DNA of 64,000 bases from Wurfbainia villosa (lineage: Eukaryota > Streptophyta > Magnoliopsida > Zingiberales > Zingiberaceae), in assembly GCA_025175895.1 (NCBI GenBank), contig CM045987.1, forward strand, positions 33,134,113 through 33,198,112, given 5' to 3'. The notes below the pieces were generated by a model, which had not been told where the DNA came from, made no database searches, and worked only from the letters and a program-made list of their open reading frames with translations. Position numbers and translations under genes: made by a program. Shown here piece by piece: positions 45,635-58,463 of the stretch (the stretch's first letter is position 1; each line of letters begins with the position of its first letter).

Positions 45635-48600
45635 TGTAAAATACCGGAGAAAAAAAAAATATATTCCTCGGTAATTAATAAAACAGCTTGTGGAATTTTT
45701 CAGAAATTTTTAGAAATTTTTCTGGATTTAAACGGAGGTCTTATGGACATTTTATGGGGATAAAACGAACAGGCTTTTGTAAAGCCTGTTTATATTAAGG
45801 AATTAAATGGGTTAACGGACGCGTTTATTTCTGTCGATCCCCTTTCCGTTCCTTTTTCCCGACTTCTCTTCTTCCTCTTCTCCTTCCCGATCGCGAGGGA
45901 CCTTCTCTCCGGGTGATCTCCGCCTCCACGCCGCGTCGCTCGCCGTCGCTCGCCGACGCCCGAGCTTAAATCGCCACCGCCGTCCCCTCCCGCCCTCGAT
46001 CGCACACCACATCGGGTGTCGGCTGTGCTTCCTCTCGGTTTCTCGCCGCCCTATTCGTCGCGCGCACAGGATCGCCGGTCGTCGCTGCCTTCTTCCTCAG
46101 CCGATCGCCGAATCGGAAGCGATCAGCGATGCCACATCGCCGTAGCTCACCCTCTCCCAGAGCCCCAACACCGGTGTTTCCTTTCTCTGCATCGGGCTAC
46201 CAGTGTCGATCCAGTCCGATCCCCCGATCTCTACTCGAGCTGCTGTCGTCGGTGTAGATCCAGCGATCTCCGGCCTGAACTCGTTGCCGCTATGCCACTC
46301 GCCGTCGCCTCTCCACTCGCCGCCACCGCGAGAGATCTCCTGCTGCCCCATCGCCGTAGCCCACGTCCACTGTGCGTTTCCCTCATCTCCGTCGCCGAAT
46401 AGACGGCGCCGGCCACTCCCCGTGCCTCTCCCGATCCAACAGCAGCAAGGTCGCCGCCACCCAACTGCCGATCGCGGTGTTTCTCGATTGATCTGGCCGC
46501 TGCCATGCTCGAGCAGCTGCAACCGCGAACCTTCTCCCTCCCGACAGTCGTCGCTCTCGGTTGAGGCAGGCAGCGGCCGAGCGGTCGATCTGCCATCGCG
46601 TTGCAGTCATCGCAGCTCGCCGCCTGCCCGATCTGTCGCCGTCTTCCTCCGATCCCGACAACAACACGTCGATCAGTCGTTGATCAACAGTTCACTCCGA
46701 TTTTCCAAAAGAGGAACCAGTGAAATTGTAACTTCTGAGGAGTCTAACGATGTTGAAGTCTTCACCACGATCGTGTGCAGCCTCCTGTTCAATACCTCAA
46801 TCGCTGTGGTGCTCGATCAGTGTTGTCTTCCTATGGATTGGATCCAGGGGTTGGTGTGATTCCAGCTGCCGTGATTGAGTGATGGTAAGGTGATAAAGGT
46901 GAGGGAAAACAGATTCAATAGGTTACAGATTATGAACTTTGTGATGAATTGTTAGTTATTAGTTGGAATTCAGTTTATGAATTAGGTGTGGATCTGAATG
47001 AAGGGTGTGGCTCGGATGGTGCAGATTCAAGGTTCTACACCGGATCAAGAGGCCAGTGTGATTAAATCAACGTTTGAGGTAAGTTCATATGTGAATAGTT
47101 GCAAATGCTTATCGTTGATAGGTTATTAGTTAATCTAAGTGTGATGGATGCTACTTCCAGTTCGGCTATGGATTTGGAGTTGATACCTTACTATTGGGTC
47201 AGAAGGTTTCGTGATTTAGCTGGACTAGGTGAGTGATTTACAGCTAAATAATTATCGAAGAATTTATACATTCTATAGAGAACCGGTATATGGTTTAATG
47301 GGAATGCTTGATTAGTATGATGGAATGGAAAAAGATGGTTAGTTATGTTTTTATTTTAAATTGCAGGACCTGAATACAGGACAGTCTTTTGGACGTGGAG
47401 ACTAACGGCATAGCCTACACAACAGGTAGGTAATTTTCTACTGGTCGGGTAGATGTAATGATTTCCAGATTTAGATATAGATATGAACATGTTAGGTGTT
47501 CATATTACCTTGATCATGCTCTGTTTATCGTATGCTTGAACTTACCGTTGATATATATGTGTGCTCGATTATTGATAACACATATTCCCTAGCATGATCT
47601 AGAACTTACAGATGTGATGTAAGTAGGTCTAACGGTTTAGTAGGGTGTAGATGTTAGAGTACGGAGGATGACCTAAATTGTAAATTTGGCAAAATGATCC
47701 TCTGTGGATAAGTATGGCCCTAGATGTAGGACTTATTCCATACCTGTATGTGGCACATTTATTCACCAACCACGGGTTGTGTGAATGGTCATGTGAGTCG
47801 TGGACAGTGTGTCGCTACGGACCGATGGTCCTAGCTTGTCATGATCAGATGAGTGACTCTCTACAGGGTAGAGAGTGTACTGATCAATTGGGTGTGACTC
47901 TTGGTTGGACAGAGAGTCTAGGGTAGATGTTCTGTATGTGAGACAGTACCCTCATGGCATTGCATGCATACTGACGACATCGTCTCCCCTTGGGGTTGAG
48001 AGAGAGTCGTCAGTCATCTTGCCTCCCAGGTTACTTTCAGAGGAGTAACTGGTGTGAGGGCATAGCATTTGTTGTGCCGCACTCTACCATTATTGACGAT
48101 GGTTGTTGGAGTTGCGTGCAGTTGTCCTGGGTGCGTGGCACTCGACCGCTCATTAGCGATGTCGGTCGGAGTGGCCAGAGGACCCCTGCGTATGAGCGAG
48201 CTACTTACGCCATATGCTACTTGATCATACTACCCAACTCGGTCACCGAGAGTGGTGGCGGCCGAGTCGGGATAGTTGTCATGTCGTGCCACCTAGGCCA
48301 CACTGGGGTCGTGGTAGCGAGTAGGGGTGAGCAGGCATGACCATGCATGTTGCATTGCCGTATCATACGGTGTTTTACATATGATTATATATATATACAT
48401 ACCTGCTTGTATATATATATATATGGATGATGGTGATTAGTATACATACAGATACAGTCTATATGTATACTCACTTTGATGATGCATTTGTATGTACTAT
48501 GCTTGTTGCATTTGTTTGTACATATTCATACATGCTATTGCATATTCCTGTATGGTAGTAGGTTGATATTTGTATACCTATCGGATATTCACAGTGATAC

Positions 48601-49291
48601 CCTTGACTCAGGTTAGGATATTGTGTAAATACTATACTGTTATACCCTATGATGTGATTATATGCCCAGGTTGGATCAGGATAGAGTAGCTGACTGCCAG
48701 GTATGTCAGCATCGTTGATGTTCAGTTTATTTAGTATATGCATGCATATCTATAGTTATGCTGATGTATACTTGTCATACGAGTAGATTAAACTGTTGAA
48801 TAACATGTAATATTGATACATATATTTACATGTTTTCTCTGATTACCTGCTGAGTTTTACTCACCACCTCCGACCACAGGTTTTTCGTCGCCCGTAGTAG
48901 TGACGAACGACCGTGACTTGGAGCTAGGCCGATCCATCCCATCTCTGTTTTTTGAGTCTCCCGAGGAGTTCGTTTTTGGTTATGTATGGACTTGTTTATG
49001 TGTTATGGATTTTGGGTCCTATGTCATGGACCCTTGTTTTGTTATGGACTTTGTCGTGATGTCGTCGTTTTATTTACGGTTTTATTACTGTGGACTTGTC
49101 AGGTGGTGTACACCTGCATATTTTGTTATCTATGTTGTGGGTATGGGAGTTTTCATTTCCGCTGCTATTAGTATGTTATATTATGTTGTTGTTCTGGGCC
49201 TACGGGCCTTGTATTAACCCGAAATGTTGCCACGTACAGGGGAGATGCCGTCCGTTTGATTTTCGGTTCGGCATGCTCTCGGGGCGTGACA
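45635..49291 (+). mobile_element. Solo LTR, chromovirus family d (3657 bp)
   Basis: TGTAAAATACC to GGGGCGTGACA, with perfect ACGAC duplications (45630-45634 and 49292-49296). GC-rich leader at 45820-46700, CAGGTAGGTAATT element near 47425, two hairpin units at about 47852-47922, CCAC/GTGG-type repeats at 48080-48320. It interrupts the Harbinger transposase close to the first catalytic Asp. The frames at 46016-46859 lie wholly in the leader and overlap frames on the other strand; I do not call them genes. Confidence 0.93.
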
Positions 49292-50016
49292 ACGACTGCT
49301 TCAAGTACGATTGTTGGTGACCCATGTCCCCTTGTAAATTGACCTTTTTAAGAACTAGACAATTTTTTCATTTTTCAGTGCATACAATCAAAGCTACCAA
49401 ACATGTCAGGGAAGTCGTGTCTCTCATCATGCATTTGAAGAAGATGTTGAACATCATCAACATTTAGCCTTCTTAAGTACCTATCACCAAATATTTCAGC
49501 CACATATTCACTGAACTTGAAAAGACACCTGATGGAAGTTGATTCACCCATATGTAAGTACTCGTCAAGATGGTCGGCGAGCACTCCATAAGCCAGTTGA
49601 CGAATCATAGCGCTGCATTTTTGTAGTGCTGACAACCCTTTTCTTTGCACATCATCGTCCCTATTGTGAAAAAATATTGAATGATTCTCTAATGCATTCA
49701 CTATGCGGAGGACTCTTCGCATTCGAAATCGTCTTCGAAATCGTCTTCGAAATATTTTATCATGATACACCGGGTTTGTAGAGAAATAATCAATAATGAG
49801 CCTCTCATGCCCGACTTCACGATTTCTTTAGACGAACCTTCTTCTACTGCATGTGTCCCTCCTCTGATATGCTTCCATAAGTTGTTGGTACTATTGAAGA
49901 ACCAATAACATCAATTCTTCACTCGGATCATAAGCTTGCTCATCGATTCCAACATGGACTTCGTCTTCGCTTGTCGAGCTGGAACTTGAGCTAGATCTGC
50001 CTATAGAATGAGACAT
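49292..50016 (-). pseudogene. PIF/Harbinger transposase, N-terminal half
   Basis: The chosen ATG (50016-50014) opens a Ser-rich start (MSHSIGRSSSSSSS) and an acidic segment. Stops occur in VLQ(TAG)YQQLMEAYQ and in RFV(TAA)RNREVGHERLI. The conserved domain follows: FRRRFRMRRVLRIVNAL, GLSALQKCSAMIRQLAYG, DEYLHMGEST and FPDMFGSFDCMH, whose Asp is the first DDE residue. Together with 45049-45634 the coding length is about 435 codons, normal for this family. A short duplication (FRRRFRRRF) lies near 49735-49755. Confidence 0.88.
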
Positions 50017-50116
50017 TTTTGGTGGAAACACGTTTTAGTATATATGTTTAAGAAATGGTATGATAGTCGAATGAAAATCTCGTAGCACAATGTGTCTATA
50101 TATATTATTTTTCTCA

Positions 50117-50222
50117 TGCAAAGGCTAGTTTGCAATGGCTAGTTTGCAACGGTTAGTTTACAACAATTAGTTTGTAATGCCTAGCTTGCAATAGCTAGTT
50201 TCCAATGGCTAATTTACAACGA
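50117..50222. repeat. Tandem 12-13 bp repeat
   Basis: About eight copies of a unit like GGCTAGTTTGCAAT, with substitutions, lie in the spacer between the two Harbinger genes. Confidence 0.8.
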
Positions 50223-50351
50223 CAATTTTACAAAATTATAATAATTGAAAATCACATTAATCGAAATGAGAAATATAATAATTAAAAATTACAATCACTC
50301 GAAAATACAATAATACTAGAAAATGAATATTGAGTAAACAATTTAGATATT

Positions 50352-51565
50352 CTATCTCGACCTAATATCCTGACATAGATATTCATGTATGATAAGCTGC
50401 TCCTTTGTCATCTGCAAGGTGTCTTTGTTCAATATTTTGCATTCCTTCAACTTCAAGCGATGATTCTTAGCTTCAGAGTTGTTTTTGCTTTAGATTGACT
50501 TTGGACTTCTTCACGCTTGTGTACTCAGTGAACTTTGTAAAAATATTATTGTAGTTTATTGTCAGATCCTCCATGGTCAATTTTACTTTGTCTTTTCCCG
50601 TTCTTTTTGCTGCCTTTTGTCCCATTGGACGAGTATCTTCATCATCCAGGTCTATACTCACATCTTGGTTGGAGGAGGTATTGCTTGCTCCCGACTCTGA
50701 GGTCCTCGTCTTCTTTGTGGCCACAAAGTGATCAGCGGACTGTGAAGTAAACATTGAATGATCTTTGACAATTCTCCACACATGTTGAGATTGAATACAA
50801 CACCATTGTTTTCGGATTTATATTTTTTATATGCAAACCTCAATATATCTTCGTCACTGTGACCATTTCGATATGAACTGTAAACACTATTGTAATTTGC
50901 ATTGAATCGATATACCTTCTTTTGGATTGTATTGTGCCAATGTGACCGCATGACATTTGCACTTTTGGTGTTTGAACCTGGGGGACGATTCTCATTGTAG
51001 TAGCTTGCAACACATCCCCAAAAAGCATTCTCTTTTTGATCATTGTCGATTATTGGATCATCACTGATAGTGACAAAACTTCTCGCTAAGACCTCATCTT
51101 CAACCTTTGTCTAACTCAAATGCTTTCTTATACCCTCAGCATTTGAAACTGCTTTTTCAAAATTGACTGCCTCAATTGGAGATTCACGGTCAGAAAGTTG
51201 AGTCTCCGAGACAAAAGTCAGAGTCGCAGGTTCATTCGACATCGGAGGAGTGAAAGACATACCAGTTATGTACGTGGTACTATATCCATGAATAATTGGC
51301 AGTGTGAAATACAAATGGCTCATGTTTTGCTAATATTCGGCTGAAAGCGGTTGATATTGACCTCGAGGGGTATAATTCGGATGATTCATAGAATTTTCAA
51401 AACCTTGAAAATTTTGAAGATTTTGTGGAGGAAACGACATATTTGGAAATGGATGTGGGTATTGATAATTTGGTGAAATTGTGGATTTTGGGATGATGAA
51501 TATTCTTGTGAGTTGTTTGTAGAATTCAAAAAATTTATAAAAAAAACCCTATTATTTTCATCCAT
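50352..51565 (-). pseudogene. Harbinger ORF1: Myb/SANT-like partner protein
   Basis: The frame can be followed from ATG 51565 (MDENNRVFF) through Asn/Pro/Gln-rich sequence (FPNMSFPPQNLQNFQGF), with a frameshift near 51470, a TAG after LSAEY and a stop after IRKHLS. The Myb-like trihelix core follows: NDQKENAFWGCVASYYNENR, SHWHNTIQKKVYRFNANYN and NGHSDEDILRFAYKKYKSEN. A one-base slip near 50780 leads to VWRIVKDHSMF, then a Ser/Thr-rich linker, basic region and Gln/Lys coiled tail, ending DIRSR at 50352. In PIF/Pong elements this protein assists the transposase in binding the ends and entering the nucleus. It lies 335 bp upstream of the transposase on the same strand. Confidence 0.8.
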
Positions 51566-52377
51566 TTCGGATAGAAAATAACATTTTAGGAACTTAAAAA
51601 AATAGATGAAAAGAATATTTAGAGAGTAGAATTGAAGAGTACATTGAGTTTGAATGAAAATAATATGTATACACATTGATGGATATTTATTATAGATGAA
51701 ATTTCGAATTAGTCGTTAAAAAATTAACCATTTTATTCAATTTTTAATTTTAAAATTTATAGTTTTTAAATAAATATAATTAAAAAAATACTCATGGGGT
51801 GGGCCCCACCCCACGTTTGCTTACTTTGAATGAGTTCAAATACTTTGAACGCATTCAAATACTTTGAGCGCGTTCAAATGAACATATCTTCACAATTATG
51901 TTAACATCAAAGAAATATTATAACACCCCATTAATACATTCATTGTGAATGCTCTTAGTGGACAACTTTGAAGGAAAATTTTATTTCCGCCAAATCAAGC
52001 GAAAAGTAAAGGGAGAAAAAGAATTTAAAAAATACATAAACCTTCTTCTTTCATATTAAAATTATCACATTATATATACTTTTGTTTTGGTTTTTTATCA
52101 TATTTTTTCTCTCTTCTTCACTTTTGTTGATTTTTTTTTCCTTTTTCTTTTCTCCTCTTCAATTATGCGATTACTGCACAATCACCACTCCAGCAATCAA
52201 GGATAGAGGCGTGCAATCAGTTAAAACCGAATTGATCAAACCGATTAAGACTGAAATCAAATAAATCGATTTTTTTAACTAAATCAAACCGACCGAAATT
52301 TTTCACCAAACCGAACCGATTTGGCCAAAAAAATCGATTTTTTCGGTTAAAATTTGAAAACCCTGATTTTTTACGAA
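51566..52377. other. Harbinger 5' flank and CCGAACCGA-rich sequence
   Basis: At 51790-51960 is a non-coding end-like segment: a GGGGTGGGCCCCACCCC inverted repeat, three 'ttcaaatactttga' phrases, then ATTGTGAATGCTCTTA, reminiscent of Tourist/PIF-type termini. It could be the right end of the Harbinger element, but no matching left end is found. At 52225-52350 there is low-complexity sequence with repeated AAACCGA and CCGAACCGA phrases. Confidence 0.4.
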
Positions 52378-52760
52378 CAGTCGACTGATGGCTCAAATCA
52401 GTCGACTGATATTATATAACAGTCGACTGGATCCAGTGGGCAGGAGCACAGAATATTTCTTAGTCGACTGATGGCTCAAATCAGTCGACTGATGGCCTAT
52501 AGCAGTCAACTGAATCCAGTGGATAGGAGCACAGAATGTATTTTAGTCGACTGATGGCTCAAATCAGTCGATTGATGGTCCAATCAATCGACTGCTATTA
52601 TATATCAGTCGACTGGATCCAGTAGATAAGACCACAAAATGTTTTTTAATCGACTGATGGCTCAAATCAGTCGATTGAATGTTCCTATCAGTCGATTGAA
52701 TATAGTGGCAGGCGCCTGTTAAACTGTCTGTGCATTGTCCAAATGAATTTTACGATAAAC
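52378..52760. repeat. Tandem array built on CAGTCGACTG
   Basis: Four units of about 82-104 bp start with AGTCGACTGATGGCTCAAAT at about 52379, 52462, 52545 and 52649. Each contains two or three copies or near copies of the palindrome, a GGATCCAGT segment and an AGGAGCACAGAAT segment. Exact palindromes are at 52378, 52399, 52420, 52482 and 52606. The array is not inside any LTR I can define. Confidence 0.85.
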
Positions 52761-52813
52761 AGTCTACTGATTCCCGAAACAGTTGACTGCCTACTATAAA
52801 ATTCTATTGTAAA

Positions 52814-55800
52814 TGTCACATCCCGAGTGTATTCCTAGCCCGATAAATAGACATCTCCCCTGTATGACAATGTAATACCCTGTTGATACAAAGCCTTTCG
52901 GCCACAGCCACACAACATATAGATGTATATAACCAAAGTCACAACGGAAATCATCCAATAGAGTTAAAAACTTGACATCACTGCATACCGGTATGACTGA
53001 CCACAACATAAAGAAAATACCGTAACAAATCAAAAAAGACATGTGCGAATACCAACAAATGTCCAACTATACAATCTACCATATGAATCCCAGTTCATAA
53101 TAAGAAACATCTAAAACTAAAGGAAAAATAAACCAAAAGTCAGGACCCTCGGAAGTGAGATGAGATGATATCAGCCAGCGATGCTCCAAGCTCATCACGA
53201 AGTCGGCTACTTGTTACCTGGGCAACAAGAAAACCCAGGGTCTGTGGTGGTGAATATAAAACTCAATGGTAATAAGAAAATTAGTGCATGCATATCAGAT
53301 ATCATATGATAATCGACAATATATTGTCTAAAGGTACAATAGATTTACACCAGTATGATATAACTACCGTATAACCAATTGATCAACTAAAACAACATAA
53401 GGTACTAACATACCTGAAGGTCTACAACAATGCAACTCATATAACCTGAGCATATATACCACAATACAACACATACGATATGGTAGTGTAATACTATCTC
53501 TGTAATCAACAAACCGTCTTACAAACATTCTATGTCAAATATAACAATGGATCTAGTCCATCCCATGCCACATCATGATACTAGTCCAAGGTATACAACA
53601 GTCCAACCAAATCTACATTGGTATCTCATACACGAATATATAGAATATGCAAGTAGCATGCAAGATGATGTACAACCAAATGCAGCAAACATAGCTCAAG
53701 CAAATGCAACAACACAACGATCATATATATAGACTATATCTATATATATACTTGCCACACTCATCCATGTATATGAAAATGCCATCAACCATGGCAATGT
53801 AAATACATGGTCATGCATGCACACCCTACTCGCTACCACGATCCCAGTGCGGCTTAGGTAGAACAACATGACAACTGTCTCAACTCAACAACAACCACTA
53901 CTCTCAAGTGGCTGAGTGGGCAGTATGAACAAGTAGCAATGAGCTAAAAAGCTATAGGCTACACAATGGGGGTCCCTGCTGTTGGCCACTCTCATTATCA
54001 CTACCCATGAGTGGTCGAGTGTCACACACCCAGGACAACTGCACGCTACTCCAGCTACCATTATCAATAGTAGGCGAGTGCAGCACAACAAATGCTCTGT
54101 CCTCATACCAGTTACTCCTACCACGAGTAATCGGGGAGGAAGGATGATTGACGACTCTCTCAACCACAAGGGAGACCAAGTCGCCAGCATGCATGTAAAT
54201 GGAATGAATGTACAACCGCACATACATACGTCCACAATACACTCTCTATCCTATAGAGAGGCATACACAACTCGCAACAACCAAGCTAGGACCTCCAGTC
54301 CGTAGTAAAATTCTATCGACAAACCACACGACCATCACAAATACATGATCCATAATATACATATATGCAACATAAGGATATGATATAAAAATCAACTCTA
54401 CGTCACCCACCCTCGGATGATTTATCTAAATTGCACGATTCAAATCTACAATCGAACTTAGCTATGTACACATAGGTAAACCACTATAGGTCCACATACC
54501 ATAATATCTGTAATTCATAACAATGATGAAGGAAATGAACAACGACGATAGAGCATTATAAAGTGCAAAGACAAGTATCAAACAATAGAAACAAACTAGA
54601 GTGGAGTCAAGATCTAAGTGACATCAATGTGAAATCACATGCATCATGATTAGCTACTACCTGACCAGGGTAGGAAATTACCCACCTGATAAGAAGCTCG
54701 TGACAATAAAATCCTCACGATCGCGATCCTGCCTCGTATCCACGTCCTGCAAAGAATATAAACTATCATTACATCCTATGCTACGATCAATAGTCAAATT
54801 TAATCCTAAACCGATTTCGTATTCAAATCAACTAGTCAAATGCTTGATAAAATTTCGATCTCATATCCCATATAATCCCAGCTTTAACACCATAAGTAAA
54901 CTCACCATTTCCAATTAGAAAATATGCTAACCTATAACATTCAACTCCATACACCAAATTCACCATCTCAGCCCTCACAGCTCACACCCACAACCCTTCA
55001 TAGTCCATAGTTACACCAATTTAGGGATCTAACCAACCCTAATTGGAACCTCATCACAACCTAGCTTCATCCACCCAATCACACAGCTCGTTCCACATCC
55101 CATAGTTTACACGAATTCAAGGGCCTAACCAACCCTGTTCGGACTCCTCAACTTAACCCAGCTCCATCCACTCCATCACAACCGGCAAACCCCCCCCCCC
55201 ATTCGGCATGATCCATCGATAGAACCCAACATCTAGATCAAAATACATTGACCCACAATAGAATATATAACTAGCAGTTGAAAAGAAGAGAGTACATCAA
55301 GCTTACCAGCCCTGGCAACTCCACCGGCGATAATACTCCCCAAATCCTCTGTTAACCAGAGCAATCGGCGCTCACAATCATTGCCCAACACCGGATCCAA
55401 GCTAAAATGGTGGAAATCATAGCTGGGAATAGATTTCGTCCAAGGTCGAGGAAGAGCAACATCAACTCACCTAGCTTCGATGGAGATCGTGGCTCCCATT
55501 TCGAACAGCGTGTCGGACATTGTCGACGCTAACTCCTAGTCGTGCGTGCTCACTTCGGCTCGTCCATGGGCATTGTCAAGGTTGATCGTCACCGCTTGCC
55601 AAGAGGAAGAAAGAACGAGAGAGAGAGGAGAAGATCGGGAACTGAGACGGCCAGAAGTCGAAGAAGATTAAGAAAGAATCGTGGCTAGGAAACGCTTGGG
55701 AAAATTCGGCGGTGAGGAAATGCAGAAATGGTTGACGTTAAGAAATGGGACGAGTCGAGTTTGAAGGAAAATGGGTCAGGCTTACCCTATAAGACTAAAC

Positions 55801-55954
55801 CTAGGTTCAATTATACACATAAGCATTAAACCTAGGTTAAGCTTAATTAATCCCTAACCATCCCTCAATAATTTTAATTAATCCACTAATAAGTTCTCTA
55901 ATTAGATAATAATAGAGATTAAATTGTCGCCAATTCTATTCATGGTATTTTACA
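52814..55954 (-). mobile_element. Solo LTR, chromovirus family c, inverted (3141 bp)
   Basis: Plus-strand ends are TGTCACATCCC and GGTATTTTACA, with perfect GTAAA duplications (52809-52813 and 55955-55959). It is a close relative of 38663-41325 and retains the roughly 480-bp middle missing there. The single hairpin unit is at about 54240-54262 and the inverted GGGTAATT-type element near 54672. The GC-rich leader is at 55400-55760, with a C10 run at about 55190. Confidence 0.93.
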
Positions 55955-56772
55955 GTAAAACTCTAATTTGATGTTATTTCGTGCATTTAATAAATATATA
56001 CGATTAGATGTTATACTTATTGTATGGAACCTTAAATTTACACAGTTTATTAGAATTTAAAAAATAAAATAAAAATACCTCCCCTATATTTATATAATTT
56101 GTTTTTCTGTACATTCTTAAATTTCATCGTTAAAAGTTAAAACATTGAATATTACACAATAACATAACTATTTAAATTAAATACGTTATACATGTCAACA
56201 AGAGCACAACTATACAAGACACCATTTAATAAATGTCAACACATCAAAATATATAAAAATATCTCGTTAAAATTAAAACATTCAAGCAATCAAGCTACTA
56301 ACATAGCAATCAAGCATATAATTTTAACTTTTTTACACTTAAGTTATGGGCTTATAGAACATGTCAAATATCAAAATGAATACAACATATCCTTAGATCT
56401 TGAGAGTTGACACTTGAGATTTGAGAGTTGAATCCTTAGTCCTTCCTTCACTCCTTGACTCCTTGTAAGTTGTGACTTGACTTCAAAGTTCAAACTTGTC
56501 TGCTTCATCACTTGTGTTTATCAGAATAAATAATGATCAAGAAGTACAAATTTGCTATTACCATTTGAACAAGATAATTAAAAAGTAAATGCACTTGTAA
56601 CTAGATTATAATAATTGAAACATACCATGAAGTGGTTAATTACACCTTAATTGATGTTGTCAAAGAAGACGAAACCATTATTACTTTTGATAATTCTGAC
56701 AAAAAAGTATAACATGATGCAAGTCAAACAAATTAATACTCTATACATTTTTAATTGTAAACAAACAACTAA
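55955..56772 (-). other. AT-rich flank of the hAT remnant
   Basis: No further coding motif is seen. It may hold the 3' end of the hAT element, but no terminal inverted repeat with an 8-bp duplication is visible. Confidence 0.35.
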
Positions 56773-58463
56773 CTATAAAATTTTCTTTAAATAAAACATA
56801 CCACTTTTAAGTTTTTCTACATCTTCTAAAATTTCTTCAACATTAATTGGCTCCAAACTTAATTGAAGCCAATCTTGGGTGCAAATCAGACTTTCTACCA
56901 CACTAGGAGTCAATGAACTCCTGAAATAATCAAGTACCTAACCATCAGTACTGAAAGCGGATTCTGAAACAACTGTTGATATTGGAATGACTAACACATC
57001 ACGAGCAATTGGAGCAAATATAGGAAATCTATGATAATTTTGCTTCCACCATCCCAAAATGTCAAAAGTCTCACAATATTCTTCAACTATTTCATTCAGA
57101 TATTTGTCTAATTCTTATACTTTGCAAAGATTGATTGTCTTTTCAAATCTATTTGACTCATATTTTTAGATACAATGTCACTATCACCTGATTCTGAATT
57201 AACTGAAATTTTTGAGGTGCTACTTTGAGGCTCCATTTTCTCCTTATAATTTTTGTACAAAGCAAAAAAAGTCTCCTTTATATTCTTTCCTGCTATTGCG
57301 CCTTTTTCATCTCCATATAACTCAATCAACATAAATTTCAAAAAATCTAATTTATGTCTTAGATCAAGTATCACTGCAATATAAATCAACTTATTCATTT
57401 TCTCTGAATCTCCCCAATTGTCAAATTTAATTTTCATTCTCAATCCCATTGAATATACATCAGGTTCATCACTTTCTTGCCACTCCTTTAATATGAAATG
57501 AATAGAACTGATTTCATGTGCAAAAGTATTAGAAGTGACATATAAAGATCCTGAGACTTTTAATGTTAACTCATAAAAAACTTGCAATAGAGATGCAAAG
57601 AGTCTAATATTATTCCAATCGACACTTGTTGGCTTCCCATCAATAGTTTGTAATTCTGTTTGGACATTCCCATCTGGTCCAAATATCATATCTCCATTGT
57701 CATTCACAACAACACCCTAATCTGTATGTTGAAGATATATTCTAAAGCATGGGTCTTGTTCATCAAACCTATCAAAAGCTCTTTCAAATTTTTCTGCTGC
57801 ATTCGACATTAAATAAGTTGAATTCCATCTGGTTGGTACATCCAAACACAATAATTTGTTGGTTTCAATTTTTTTTAATTTCTACACATTCTTTGAACTT
57901 GCTTAATCTAGAGGGGGATTGCAAAACATATTTAATAGCATTCCTAACTCTCATCACAGATGGATTTATATCTTTCAAGCCATCAACAATAATCAAATTG
58001 ATTATATGAGCTACACATTTCATATGAATGAATTCACCTTTTAAAATAGTAGAATCTCAATTAACCATCTTTTTCTTGAAACTATTGACAGCGACATCAT
58101 TTGAACTTGCATTATCAATAGTAATAGTAAAAATTCTATTAATTTCCCAACCTCTCAAATAATTTTCAATAGCTAAACTGATTGCCTCGCCTTTATGACT
58201 TGTAATTGGACAAAAATTCAAAATTCTTTTATGCAGCTTCCAATCTTTATCAATAAAATGAGTCATAAAACACATATAGTTAATTTTTTGAATCGATGTC
58301 CATGTATCAGTAGTCAAACAAACTCTTTGTGTTGAATCATGCAATAGACTTTTCAATTTTTCCCTATCAATTTTATATAATTCAAGACAATCACATGCAA
58401 CTGTCCATCTCGAAGGAATTCTAAACTTTGGACATACCATAGTCATAAATGCTTTAAACTCTT
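56773..58463 (-). pseudogene. hAT transposase (RICESLEEPER-like), truncated
   Basis: From 58463 down, NKEFKAFMTMVCPKF begins where the LTR of E cuts off the N-terminus, including any BED zinc finger. CLTTDTWTSIQKINYMCFM and DWKLHKRILNFCPI mark the catalytic RNase H-like fold, and DNASSND the next conserved block. HIINLIIVDGLKDI and, after a frameshift, LLCLDVPTRWNSTYLM follow (about 57800-58050). Then come FAHEISSIHFILKEW and the linker. ELDKYLNE (in a shifted frame near 57110), FDILGWWKQNYHRFPIFAP, VIPISTVVSESAFSTDG, a stop and SSLTPSVVESLICTQDWL form the dimerisation domain. At least three stops and two frameshifts make it inactive. Confidence 0.88.

Noticed and set aside
46016..46859. Long frames (up to 218 codons) in a GC-rich stretch as a host gene
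   Set aside because: They lie wholly within the solo LTR 45635-49291, overlap several frames on the opposite strand, have no domain, and match the position of similar GC-rich leaders in the other LTRs.
51940..51962. Definite right terminus of the Harbinger element (ATTGTGAATGCTCTTA)
   Set aside because: It resembles Tourist/PIF ends, but no matching inverted end or equal TWA duplication could be found on the left, so it is left as a possibility only.
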